The position numbers and the translations under genes were made by a program. A stretch of 64,000 bases of DNA from Chloranthus sessilifolius (Eukaryota; Streptophyta; Magnoliopsida; Chloranthales; Chloranthaceae): contig CM037596.1 of NCBI GenBank assembly GCA_021018995.1, forward strand, positions 102,469,416 through 102,533,415, written 5' to 3'. Of this stretch, positions 11,201 through 21,129 are shown piece by piece (position 1 is the stretch's first letter; each line of letters starts with the position of its first letter). The notes beneath the pieces are model-generated. The model was not told where the DNA came from and did no database searches. It was given only the letters and a program-made list of their open reading frames with translations.

Positions 11201-12773
11201 TTTGGTTTCAGTGTGGGGGGTACGAATGGGTTTCGGTTCGGTTTTGGTGGGGTACACCAAACTGAATTGGTTTCGGTGTCGGTTTTTAAAATATAAAATA
11301 AATATCAAACTGAACCAAATGGGTTTTCATTTTGGTTTCGGTGTGGGGGGTACGAATGGGTTTCGGTTCGGTTTTGGTGGGGTACCCAACCGAAAACCGA
11401 AAAAATAAGTTTCGTTTTATACACCGAATTTGCATCCCTAGAGAGGAGAGCAGTCCCCTGTTATTTAGATATAATGTATATGCTGCACAGCTGTATAGCA
11501 TGCACGTGAGAGCCATTGACTTGAATACTACTAGAGTGTTTTTCATCTCAATCAGGTGACTAGAGAGATCATGGGGCACCTATCAGGCGGTCAGATGTTG
11601 ATTTCACGTGATACACATACCCAAAAGTGATCTGAGAATCCTTTCTCATGGTATGCCTATGATCATGGTCACTTTTGGGGATATGTGCCACATGGAATCA
11701 ACATCGTACTGTCTGATAAGTTCTACATGATCTCAAGGATCCTTTGTTTGGAAGATTGAGACGACAAACAATCTAAACGTCTTATTTCACGGCAGTCAAA
11801 GACTTTCACCTGGAAAAACTTTAGTTGCAGAAATCAAATATTCGGTTACAAATATTGGTACTCATAAATAAATAAATAAATAAAGGACATAGGACACTTT
11901 CTTTAGAGGTATCTCCTTTTCATATCACTTTTGGGATGATCGTTAGAGGTATAAAAGACAAGTGAACATCCTAAAAGTAGTTGTTAGACACTTTACGTCA
12001 CTTTTGGGATACCTTATTGGAAAGTCCAGTGTCTACTTTTGGAATACCCACTTGCCTTTTATACCTCTAACGAGCATCCCAAAAGAGACGTTGAAGCGAT
12101 ACCAACTTGACATCCTATATATAGAATATCAAGAGAGTATCCTATTTTTAAAAAAAAAAAATATTTTTTTTTTATTGAAATATTTTAATTTTTTTTTTAT
12201 GACGTACCTTTTGTTTAATATATATTATTTTATTTAAAATATAAAAAATTAATAAATTTGAGATTTGTGGTTGGAGTGCGTCATATCCGAAATTTGGTAT
12301 CTCAAATTTGTGATATAAGCTAAAAAAGAGGATAGACCATTAGAGATGCTCACCAACTCTAATGGGATAACCCAAATCTACCGTAGAGCCTTCAACGGCT
12401 ACATTTGGGATATCAAATAATCTTTTTTTGCTCCAATCCATATCCCCTATGTGACGTGTATATAAAATACCAACTTTGTATCCTATATTTTAAAAATAAT
12501 TTTATTTATTAATTTTTTTTTTTAAATTGCTTTTTGTAAATAAGAAAACACTTCAATGGCTAAAAAAATGAAATTTATTTCAAATTTGAAATACAGGGTT
12601 GGAGTGCACGATATCCCAAATTTTTACTCTAACGGTGTATCCCATTTTTTTTTGCTTATGTGGCAACTTTGTGATACAAAAAATTTGAGATATGAAGCAC
12701 TCCAATCATGTATCCCAAATTTGATATAAGTTTCTTTTTTTTAGCCGTTGGAATGTTTCTAATTTATAAAAAT

Positions 12774-12844
<71 letters not shown>

Positions 12845-15589
12845 CTAAGTTGGTATCCTACATAGACGTCACATATGCGATATCGATTAGAGCAAAAAAA
12901 AAAAAAATTTGATATCCCTGATATAGTCATTGGAAGCTCCACGGTTGATTTGGGATATCACATTGGAGTTGCTCTCTATAAGTTTTTTTGAATTTTTTAT
13001 TAAAGAGTCATAAATAGGGTCTGAATATTTAACATGTGTTGAAATTTAATTTAATTAAAAAAATTAGTTAGACAAAAGATCCTTAGGTTGATCGGTCACA
13101 TATGGGACCGCTCAATCGATTGCATATAAAACCAATCAGTCCACTGTGACACTGCTCGGTCAGTCTCTTACAGGATCAATCAATCTTATAGTGGATACAT
13201 TGGTCTCATATGAGACCAATTAGTCTCATAATAGATTGATATGTATATGGTACTGATCGGGTCTCACATGAGATCGACCGATCGCGGTCTCATATAATTC
13301 CTAGGCATTTTCGTCTAACTTATTTGTTCATTTAAATTAAATTTTAGCACATGTTAAATATGTGAATCCTATTTTCATTGATTTAAACAAAATTGAAAAA
13401 GTTAAAGGATCAAGGACCCTACAAGGTAAGGATAAAGCCTCATTCTACATTAGTTTGCTGTTATGTGACACTCAATCACATGATCAGATGTCATATAAAG
13501 TAGAAGCGTGATCATAATTATTGTGAACAAAAAGATAATAGTAAGTTATATAAAATTGTAAGGTCAATAGTGTAAATCTTATCAAAGATGAACAGCGCAA
13601 TCAAATGTGTACCCAATTTTCATCGATTTAAACAAAATGAGGATCAAGGACCTTACATGGTAAGGATAAAGCCTCATTCTACATTAGTTTGCTGTCATGC
13701 GACATTTAATCACATGATCAGGTGTCATATAAAGGAGGAGCTTGATCATAATTATTGTGAACAAAAAGATAATAATAATAAGTTATATAAAATTGTAATA
13801 TTAATAGTGTGAACCTTATAGGAGATGAACAGTAAAATCAAATGCGATAGTTGACTCTATCGACTACATGATTTTATACTTATTTTATAGTTTTTTCACA
13901 ATAATATTATGATCACGAAGCCACTCTTTTATGGGGCATCAAAACTTACGTGGGATAAGTTAGCTAGCCATGCCCGTCAAGTAATAAGCAAAACGTTTGA
14001 CCCCGACAGGAAAATCTGTAATAATGTTTTACCCTCTCACTCGGAAGGATGCAAACCCTAAACGTATACCCCGTAGGGAGAACACCGAATTGGCTGAACC
14101 CCACAATAATCCAAAACGAACCGAATCCAATCCGGTTCGGTTTCAGTTAGGGTGGCAAAAACCGAAAACTGAAAACCGAAAACCCAGGGGTAGGACGAGG
14201 AAACCAAAAAACTAAGAATATACATTAAAAAAAAAAAAGGAAAGTAGGTAAAATACCCGCATCGAACCAAAAAACTAAAAATTTTCGGTTTCCGTTTAAA
14301 AAAAAACAAAACTACCGAACCGACACCAATGGGTTTCGGGTGTGGGGGTACCGTACCGTCCCGGAAACCTACAAAATCGGTTTGGGTTCAGTACGGTAAC
14401 CGAATTTGCATCCCTACACTCAGGTAACAAATTCAAAATAAAACGCAAGTCACTGAAATAGAACCAATGGCAATTTCATAAATTAGGAGCTCAGCAGGCA
14501 ACTTACAGCGAGCAAGTGAGCAGACCGATTCTCAATTTCTCCGATCATGTTTCTCGTGTTTGCTGCCGATGGAACGTCCGACATTCCTGCACCGGAGTCC
14601 CTTTTCGAGTCCCGCCGCATCAAAGAATGGTAAAATTCCACCACCTCCGGCACTCGCCTCACTTTGGCCGGAGCATTGTTGGATACCTTCGCTGGCAGTG
14701 GTGGCGGAGGCGGTGGAGGTGGAGCAGGTACACGGCTGGACAATGCCGGAGGTGGTGGCGGAATCTCGGGTAAAGCAGAAGACACCACCGACGAAGCCGA
14801 AGATGATGATAATGATGAAGATGTAGAAGATGATGGTTTTGGTGGAGGTTTTGGAACCCTAGGGACTCGATGTTTCGCAGATTGAGCATCAGATTCTGAG
14901 TTTTGTGTATCGTCTCTCTTCAAATCTGAAGCGTGGTCGAGGTTCTTATTTGCTTGGGTTTTTAAATCCTCACTCCATTTCATCTCTTTCTTTGAGTTCT
15001 TCCAGGAATTCGATCTCACTAACTTGTCAATTGACCTTTGAAATCGATGCGACGTTGAACACTCGTCAATTTCCCGGGTTCCCTCACAAGACCCCTTGGA
15101 TTCCCCTCGATCCTTCTCTTCAATCGCTCGCCGTAGATCTATTATCTCTCTCTCCATTTCCTTCAATTTCTCCTCTCTCTCCTCCTCTCCATCGCTCTTT
15201 TTGCTTAACCTCTCAATCTCACCTCTCAGCTTCTCATTCTCCGATTCCAAGATATTAATCTTCTTCAATGAAACCTCGATCTCCGCATTCTTCAAAGCAA
15301 TCTCTTTCTCCAGCAAAGGGACGATAGAAGCTGATTGTTTCAGCAGCTTGTGTTCGAGGATCTCGATTCGGAGACGAGACTCCTTCGCTTTCAGGTCATC
15401 GACGAGACGGACGAGCTCCGTTACTTCGGGCGTGGGTGGCCGGGGCTGGACTTGGGCTGAGCGGGAGAAGTAGCCGCTGAGGGAGCGAGAGAAATTTGTG
15501 GCCTTTTGAGTTGGTTTTTGGGAGATTGGTGAGCTGAATCGCTTTGGAGTTTCAGGTTTTGGAGTTGCAGGGCTTCTCTGTAACCCCAT
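8232..15589 (-). CDS. CHUP1/IPGA1-like protein, five exons, 568 aa
   Basis: Exons on the - strand: 15589-14507, 9930-9617, 9516-9405, 9264-9133 and 8297-8232 (TAA). All junctions have GT..AG and join in phase (donors GTAAGT, GTAATA, GTGGAG and GTAATT; acceptors CACAG, TATAG, CGCAG and CCAG). The total is 1707 bases. Residues about 53-165 form a charged coiled coil. Residues 244-300 are Ser/Pro-rich with two polyproline runs (profilin/actin-type ligands). From about 312 to the end lies the conserved CHUP1 C-terminal domain, with VEFYHSLMRR, NMIGEIENRS, ETQGDF, WLDDELSFLVDERAVLKNFDWPE, LSSVRLAMKYMKRV and RVHQFAGGFDVETM. CHUP1 anchors chloroplasts and nucleates actin on the plastid envelope. This copy lacks the long N-terminal hydrophobic/extended region of CHUP1, so it better fits the shorter IPGA1-like paralogues (microtubule-associated, cell expansion). 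The gene appears intact; intron 1 is 4576 bases because of insertions. Confidence 0.92.
9005..9052. repeat. Perfect 18-bp hairpin in intron 4 of the CHUP1-like gene
   Basis: CAGTGCTGGTCCCTAGGT (9005-9022) is followed after a 12-base loop by its exact reverse complement (9035-9052). The left arm is preceded by repeated CAGT units. The hairpin lies in the intron between exons 4 and 5. Confidence 0.9.
10279..10646. mobile_element. Foldback MITE-like element (family F) in intron 1
   Basis: The left arm (from about 10279: GAGATTTGTACTGTG, CACATGCTTGAAA, ATATGTGCCACATGGAATACATTC, CTGATTTGAAGAACATG) returns inverted at about 10540-10646. Arms are about 110 bases and highly similar. It carries the family hallmark of a 'cacatggaat' segment. 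Confidence 0.7.
10902..11440. mobile_element. hAT-like non-autonomous element (TAGGGATRCAAA ends) in intron 1
   Basis: Begins TAGGGATACACA and ends TTTGCATCCCTA, inverted termini. The interior is built of CGAAACCGAA-type repeats. It includes a tandem duplication of about 125 bases (11127-11251 and 11252-11395) carrying GTTTCGGTTCGGTTTTGGTG. Flanking bases do not show a clear 8-base duplication, so it may be old. Confidence 0.6.
11534..11773. mobile_element. Foldback MITE-like element (family F) in intron 1
   Basis: GAGTGTTTTTCATCTCAATC and GAGATCATGGGGCACCTATC near the left end reappear inverted at 11690-11773 (GATTGAGACGACAAACAATC). Central TCACTTTTGGGGATATGTGCC is paired with its inverted copy at about 11615. 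Confidence 0.7.
11908..12103. mobile_element. Foldback MITE-like element in intron 1
   Basis: The left arm from 11908 (GGTATCTCC, CTTTTGGGATGATCGTTAGAGG, TATAAAAGACAAGTG) is matched by an inverted right arm ending at 12103 (CGAGCATCCCAAAAG, GCGATACC). Arms are about 85-90 bases. It is a different family from the 10.3- and 11.5-kb foldbacks. Confidence 0.7.
12341..12978. mobile_element. Long-inverted-repeat MITE in intron 1
   Basis: Left TAGAGATGCTCACCAACTCTAATGG..CCCAAATCTACCGT..GAGCC pairs with right ..ACGGTTGATTTGGGATATCACATTGGAGTTGCTCTCTA. The GATATCAAAT, 'tgctccaat' and GTGACGT motifs are also mirrored, so the arms extend over about 150-300 bases with decay. The right half holds a (TA)n tract. 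Confidence 0.65.
12778..12841. repeat. (AT)n microsatellite, about 31 units
   Basis: Uninterrupted AT dinucleotides across the whole interval. The tract lies inside the long-inverted-repeat MITE in intron 1 of the CHUP1-like gene. Confidence 0.97.
13016..13374. mobile_element. Foldback element in intron 1
   Basis: AATAGGGTCTGAATATTTAACATGTG..AATTTAATTTAA..GTTAGACAAAAGATCCTTAGG at the left is mirrored by CCTAGGCATTTTCGTCTAAC..TTAAATTAAATTTTAGCACATGTTAAATATGTGAATCCTATT at the right. Arms are about 75-80 bases. The centre (13095-13290) has further short GATCGGTC/GAGACC inverted motifs. Confidence 0.7.
13380..13850. repeat. Tandem duplication, about 235 bp, in intron 1
   Basis: The block containing AAGGATAAAGCCTCATTCTAC, CACATGATCAG and TGATCATAATTATTGTGAAC occurs at 13380-13608 and again at 13619-13850 (AAGGATAAAGCCT at 13428 and 13662, offset 234). 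A few indels separate the copies. Confidence 0.85.
14046..14416. mobile_element. hAT-like non-autonomous element in intron 1
   Basis: Starts AAGGATGCAAAC and ends TTTGCATCCCTA. The interior is rich in CGAACCGAA/GGTTTCGG. The flanks CACTCGGA (14038-14045) and CACTCAGG (14417-14424) are an imperfect 8-base target duplication. It inserted less than 100 bases from the exon 1 donor of the CHUP1-like gene. Confidence 0.7.
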
Positions 15590-15673
15590 CTCTCGTTTCT
15601 TCTTCCCTGAAACTATCTAAAACCCCACTTTCTTGAATCTCACTAAAACCCCTTCTCTCTGACTGGTAGTATA

Positions 15674-15770
15674 GTAGAGACTGAACAGAGGAGATGGTGG
15701 TTTTTTTCATACACTGCAGCAGAGACTGAACAGACAGAGAGATGGTGGTTTTTGTCATGCACTGGAGCAG
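15674..15770. repeat. Tandem repeat in the 5' leader of the CHUP1-like gene
   Basis: Two copies of about 47 bases (GAGACTGAACAGA..GAGATGGTGG..TTTTTTCATACACTG) lie side by side 85-180 bases upstream of the start codon. Confidence 0.8.
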
Positions 15771-15809
15771 AGTAACGGTCGTATTTTCTTGGATCCAGTT
15801 TGAAAACAA

Positions 15810-16311
15810 AGTATAAAAAACGCCCTGTTCGTAATGCGGTTATTATCCAGTGTATGTTCAATGACGTTGATATAACAAGCATGACCTTCACGCTGCACTG
15901 CAATAAGTTTTTGGGAATTTGGGTGGAAGAAATTGGCCCGTGCAGAACACTTAGTGACCGGGTTCTGCACCATATACAAATTCCACGTAAGACAGTGCAC
16001 GTGACTACGTGAGTCCCGTACCCGGTGATAAATTTCAAACACTATAGTGAACTCCTATAACCACAACGGTAGTCTAACGGTTAAGAAATTTTAAGATACA
16101 TTGATTAATCATAATCTTCCATGAATTAAGGGTCTCAATTGACTGGGCCAGGTTCAGTCCGGGTTGTAAATGGGCCAATTATAATTGTGTCTTTTGGAGC
16201 TAGCACATATAAGGTCTGATTGCTAACTGTGCCGAGCGGGCAACCCATTTATGAATTGGGTCTACTTACGTGAGCCCATGGCTGGCTGGGGGATGCGGAC
16301 CAGCCCAAACA
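15810..16311. other. No gene recognised (upstream of the CHUP1-like gene)
   Basis: Presumed promoter-side sequence of the CHUP1-like gene. The CAGTGCACGTGACTACGTGAG segment near 15993-16014 contains a CACGTG G-box. No reading frame of note. Confidence 0.4.
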
Positions 16312-16416
16312 CACTACAAAAAATAAGGTTAATAGCTTTTTTTAATAAAAAACTGCCACTATTAGTCCTGTCGCTACAAAAAATTGCCGCTACAAAAATA
16401 ATAACGGCAGTTTTTT
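16312..16416. mobile_element. CACTA-type MITE, right end missing
   Basis: Begins CACTACAAAAAATAAGG and contains GCCACTATTAG, GTCGCTACAAA and CGGCAGTTTTTTG. These resemble the complete copies at 17919 and 58182, but the terminal TTTGTAGTG is absent. Confidence 0.6.
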
Positions 16417-16924
16417 GGGTCTACTTATATTTCAATATAATAATTGATTTGGGCCAGGTTCAAGCTGGGCTTAAGCGGGTCAATTCTTATAGGGGCTTTG
16501 GAACTAGTCCATACCCGGCCCGTTGAGACCCCTAACCATGATACTGTGTTTTCTTTTGAGAAATGAGAACTACTGTGTTTTCATTTGAGAGCCACTCCTA
16601 TTTGTGATTGCATTCTGATATTTATATTTTTGTTAACACCATTTCTTTTTTCTTCTAGCTACATTACCCACTCCCTCACTCTCTAATCTCCTTTCTTTAA
16701 TTAGGAAACTTTGGAGAATACATTGAGAGGTGCATGCTAGAAAGAAAAAAAACATTTGTGAGTGTTACAAATGCATCTCTCTCTCTCTCAAGATAGAAGT
16801 TTTAAAAATTTTTTGTTGTTTTTTTTGAAAGGGTTTTAAAGGTTTAAAGTACTATTATTTTGTTCAACTTGACCAAACGATTATTAATCAGTGGAACGAT
16901 CCGCTGTGCATTACTTGCAAGGTT

Positions 16925-17050
16925 GCATAGGCAACTCTTTAATCTTTGAGTTAAATAAAAGGTTGCTTAGGCAAATTTATCTTCAATTTTGAAGCAATCT
17001 TTGAGTTAAATAAAAGGTTGCTTAGGCAAATTTATCTTCAATTTTGAAGC
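16925..17050. repeat. Tandem duplication, about 57 bp
   Basis: The block AATCTTTGAGTTAAATAAAAGG..TTGCTTAGGCAAATTTATC..CAATTTTGAAGC occurs twice in succession. A more degenerate GGTTGCATAGGCAA copy precedes it. Confidence 0.85.
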
Positions 17051-17346
17051 TTATAATATTGATTGGAGAGGTCATGCATCTACCATTTATCATTTAATGA
17101 GCTTCACCTCTTCCTTATCTATTTAAGAAACCCGATTCCATCATTTTACTAAATTTGAAAATATCTCTATACCTTTTTAATAATTAGATAGACTTTATAC
17201 AAGACTTATTATGGCAACATCATGGTGTTCGGAGAAGCGTAAAAGAATTAACCAGGTCTTTGACAAGAACACAAATCTAGTTAGTTATATCCTAATATCA
17301 GTTTGTTATCACTGGTTCAAAGCGATGTGGGAAATATTGATTTAAG

Positions 17347-17737
17347 GGTACGGCTATTTTTACTTATTTTCGGAGTAAGGGCCACATAGTTTTTCACATA
17401 TGAAAATCATTGACTGATTTGAATCAGATGATGAAGATTATTAAGATCATGGTGCACCTACATACAGTCAGAATTTTGATTCCATATGGCGCATGTCCCT
17501 AAATGTGAAGGCTAACCCCTTTTCCCATGATCTAGGTCACTTTCAGGGGTGTGTGCTATGTTTGAATCAACATCTGACTATTTGATAGGCGTGACATGAT
17601 CTTCATTAAGATTGTTTTTTGGAAGATTGAGACAAAAACTGATTTCCATCGTCTAAGTCAAATCAGTACTCAATGATTTTTGTTTGTGAAAAATTGTGTA
17701 GTCCTTACCCAAAAACGAGTGAGAATAGCGGTACCCG
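17347..17737. mobile_element. Foldback MITE (family F) with 9-base target duplication
   Basis: Starts GGTACGGCTATTTTTACT. Its reverse-complemented right end reads CGGGTACCGCTATTCTCACT. The arms run more than 100 bases and share GTTTTTCAC, ATCATTGA and CTGATTTGA. Flanks are TGATTTAAG (17338-17346) and TGATTTAAA (17738-17746). Long inverted ends plus a 9-base duplication fit a Mutator-like non-autonomous element. This is the best-delimited member of the family. Confidence 0.78.
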
Positions 17738-17874
17738 TGATTTAAAGACAACTATATTTCTAGTGTCTCGGATCATATTACTCTATTATTTGTATCATTT
17801 GTTTTCATCACTCTCATTTTCAGCAACAATTCTAAAATGATATATCACGAGTTCAGTTGACATAAAATCTTTTA

Positions 17875-19510
17875 GGCAGTGCTAGGGATTGCTCTTTGGA
17901 CGAAAATACTCATGTTGGCACTACAAAAATAAGGGGTTTCAGCGGCACGTGTTGTTAATGACCGTAGCGGCAGTTTTTGGTAGTGACAAGACTAGTAGTG
18001 GCAGTTTTTTGTTAATAGCAGCAATTTTTGGATGCCGCTAATAGCCTTATTTTTTGTAGTGTGGGGATATCATTCGTTATGGTCGTTGGGATCTTTCAGA
18101 GTCTTCTACCTTGAGAATGATAGAGGCTTGGAATGTAGTTTCTGATGTGACGATTCCAAATGGGAATTATGAAGATCGATGGGTTTGGGAACATGATTCC
18201 AATGGAAATTTCACCATTAAATCAGCTTGGATTGTGCTTAAGGAACCGTGTCCTAAGGTTGAATGGGGACCATTTAATGGGACTCGGGAAATGTCCCAAA
18301 GCATTCCTTCTGTACCTGGTTGGCCATTAACTACAAGCTAATGACTATGAATAATATATGTACGAGGCATGATAATTTCATCAAGATGTGTTCTTTGTTG
18401 GGCATGTGGGGAAGATATAGACCACTTGTTCTTTGGATCATCAAGATGTGTTCTTTGTTGGGCACGTGGGGAAGACATAGACCACTTATTCTTTGGGTAC
18501 GAGTACTTGCAATAGATTTGGAGGTCGATCAAATTCAAGCTTGGCCTTAGAGATCATGTTCTGCGCCCTCTTCATAGAGAGCTTGATTATTGCAGGACAT
18601 TCTCTAAAGGTAAGAATAGAGGTTCTCATCTTATCAGGAATGCCTTTTGTTCTAATGTTTGGCATATTTGGAGGGAGAGAAATGACCACATATTTGCATA
18701 TTTAATGAGCAGATAAATCACAAAAGTGCTCTTCTCAGAAATATCCTTAGAGACGTTTCTTACTGGGTAAATTCTCTTGGTATTCACGGTGAAGAGGACC
18801 TCCTCTCATCATTATGGAATCTAGATCCGATAAACAATGTTGGCACAAAGTTTTTTGAATGGTTTCTCCCATTAGAAGAAATTGTGAAGATGAATGTTGA
18901 CGCGGCAATACAAGCGGACAAGGAGGGTTTCGGTGTTATATTTAGAAATTCCCAAGGGAAAATTCAGGAGTGCTATTCTGGTCCTCTTAGAGGAGGTAAT
19001 GTTGAAGAATGTGAGTTTCAAGCTATAGTAAAGGGTATAAATTTAGCAAAAGTACATAATTATTGGTCTCTTTGTATGGAATCGGATTCGATGTAGGTCA
19101 TCCAATTTATAAATATGGAGGCTGAGTGTCCATGGAGATGTTGGGGCCTTTTACATGATCTAGAAAAGGAGAAGGAAAACTTTGTGAAGATCTCTTTTTC
19201 TTATATTTGGAGAGATGGGAATGCTTGTGCAAATTTTTTAGCGGGTCGGAGACTTAATGCAGGTGACGTGATCAGATGGAATCCTATGCCACATGATATA
19301 TCAAATCTTCATAGAAGGGACTTATATTATTATTTTAATCGATTGTAATGCAGCACTTGGTTCTTGAGTTCTGAGGGTGATGGCATTGCCGAAGCTCTCA
19401 TTGCTCTTGTCTTCCTTGTGCCCTTTTCATGTTATTACTCTCTCCTTTGTTTGGTTTTAATATATGGGTGAGGTCCCTCCAACCTCAAACTTACTGATAA
19501 AAAAAAAAAG
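17875..19510 (+). pseudogene. LINE (non-LTR retrotransposon) 3' remnant with zinc-binding region and RNase H
   Basis: After removal of the MITE at 17919-18061, the frame reads ..DIIRYGRWDLSE..WVWEHDSNGNFTIKSAW.., the typical region C-terminal to LINE reverse transcriptase. A zinc-binding motif (C-x2-C..H, ..DIDHLFF) follows and is duplicated in tandem (18379 and 18439, period 60). Then comes an RNase H domain from about 18884: MNVDAA (first Asp), EECEFQAI (Glu), ESDSM (Asp) and WRDGNACANFLA. A TAG follows ESDSM at 19094, and there are several frame changes. The fragment ends with TTACTGATAAAAAAAAAAAG (19493-19510), a poly(A) tail. It is dead and 5'-truncated; RNase H would have removed RNA during element copying. 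Confidence 0.82.
17919..18061. mobile_element. Complete CACTA-type MITE inserted in the LINE
   Basis: Begins CACTACAAAAATAAGG and ends CCTTATTTTTTGTAGTG. The 3-base flanks are TGG on both sides (17916-17918 and 18062-18064), the usual duplication length for CACTA elements. The interior has GCGGCA..CGGCAGTTTTT motifs. Removing it restores the LINE frame. Confidence 0.85.
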
Positions 19511-19869
19511 CGCAGGCTTAAATTGCTCTTTTAAAGATACCCAAATTTTGCTCTTTCACTCTACAAAAGAGTAGAGAGTACTTCCAACCAAACATACTCC
19601 CACACTAGAATGCTTTGCACCAGAGCATAGAGATGCTCTTTGCTTCCAAAGAGCAATCCCAAAGATAGCCTTAGACTCACATGAAGAACTAGTCTACAAA
19701 AAATGGCGCTAGTACTTGTAGATCATGATGGCAACAGATTAAGAGAAACAAAGGTTGCATCTGACATAGCTCTTTGCTAACCCCTACCACAGCATAGTTC
19801 ACTTGCTTTAGTTGGTTCCCATTCTCTTTTCTAATATCAAACTTCATCATCATTGTCATTGTCACCCTC
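19511..19869. other. Repeat-derived spacer, no gene
   Basis: Contains CTCTTTGCTTCCAAAGAGCAATCCC..AGCCTTAG and ACATAGCTCTTTGCTAACCCC. These resemble the ends of the Tourist-like MITE at 62660, so this is probably a rearranged copy. The left LTR expected for element C is not seen here. Confidence 0.45.
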
Positions 19870-21030
19870 TCTTTCTATCGCCGCACGCGCTCGTGCGATG
19901 AACCCCTTAGCTTGCCTTGGGAAAGATTCCCTAGCAACCTGGTTGAGGGAACCCTGAAAAGTACTCTGCGATCAATACCTCCGATCCTCATGGCGAACCC
20001 GTGCATCCTCGCCTCAAGGTGAGCAATTGCCGCCTCGACATTGAAATATGGGACCTCTTCGGGACGAGGCTCTCTCAATCCTCCACATTGGCGTTGTGCG
20101 GGGTTTGGATGGGGCGGAGGAGGAGGTACATCATCGACTTCAACTTGCTGTTGTGCACCTAGCATATTCCTGATTAGAGCTTTCATGCTCTTGTTCCAAA
20201 CATTCCGACCATATTGATAAAATTGCATATCACCCATTGCCTCATCAGCATAAATCGGGCACCCCAGCTGATCCAAAAGATGCATGACAAAGTGAGGGAA
20301 GTAGAGTAGAAGACTTTCGCACGCCGCATTAGGGTGGTGATATCATTATGGCAACGGTACATGGTGTTGAGCATCATCCCTGGAGCATCAAACCATGTGT
20401 TCGTGTGAACGGCGTAAAGCGTTGCAACACGATTTCGAGTCCTTTCGCTCTTCCTTCCATGAGGGAGCAGGTTGGCGGACATCACAATATCCCAAAATAA
20501 AATTTCTCGGGGCAGAGTCGATCGACGCGTAGACATCCCTAATCCATGCCTACCGCCACACATGTTATTAATCATCTTCCTGACTAAGGTCGACGGCTAG
20601 GTCGATTTGATGATTAAGAGGTCGGGTTACGTAAAAATTGAATGCCTTGACGAGATCTGTAGCGTGCACTTGATAGGTCCAATTTTACGATCCTAACACG
20701 AATGTAATCGAATCCTGATGGAGAGCGCGATGTCGAAACCCATTCCATGTTTTGATAAAATAAGCGTATAATACGTAGGGAGACGTCGATCGACGGTGGT
20801 GCGAGGAGCATTTCAAGATGCATGTCTTCAATGTATTCAATGGATCGCGTGGCTTCTGGAATCCGTTGGAACTTGGCTAGATCAAAGAAATTTTCGGTTT
20901 GGATTTCCCTGTTTACGTAGTCCACTCTCGACATTCTCATTGGATTGTTGTCGGGGCATGTTGGGCGGTGGATTGCGGGACCCGCTTCTGCTATTTTGAT
21001 GGTACGAGGAAGGAGAAGAAAAAAATACAA
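19870..21030 (-). pseudogene. Third ORF of element C (Athila env-position / 'putative plant transposon protein' type)
   Basis: Three overlapping frames (21030-20614, 20575-20183 and 20285-19875) read as one decayed protein. It contains FFDLAKFQRIPE, EMLLAPPSIDVSLRIIRLFYQN, REILFWDIVMSANLLPHGRKSERTRNRV, a Pro-rich stretch (VDDVPPPPPHP) and IAHLEARMHG. The order and content match the ORF at 36840-37889 in element B (FDLAAFQALP, FLLTPPVIKV..RLFYQN, LYPRGHVSERTSDRV). It lies downstream of pol, where Athila elements keep their env-like ORF. I recognise the Athila-associated plant transposon domain, but its function is not known to me. At least two frame breaks are present. Confidence 0.68.
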
Positions 21031-21129
21031 GGAAGATGGAGCTCAGGAGAGTTTCAGAGAATGTAGGAGAAAAGGGATCACGGGTGTCCCTTAAATCTAA
21101 AACTCTAGCTGCTTGGGGTCTGTTGGAAA

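Noticed and set aside
10872..11579. Overlapping frames on both strands in the 10.9-11.6 kb region
   Set aside because: They arise from CGAAACCGAA-type repeats of the hAT-like element; the peptides are simple repeats.
12706..12942. Frame with a run of alternating Tyr/Ile
   Set aside because: Translation of the (AT)n tract.
14516..15473. Several open frames on the + strand (Gly-rich and Ser-rich)
   Set aside because: They are antisense shadows of the polyproline and coiled-coil segments of CHUP1-like exon 1.
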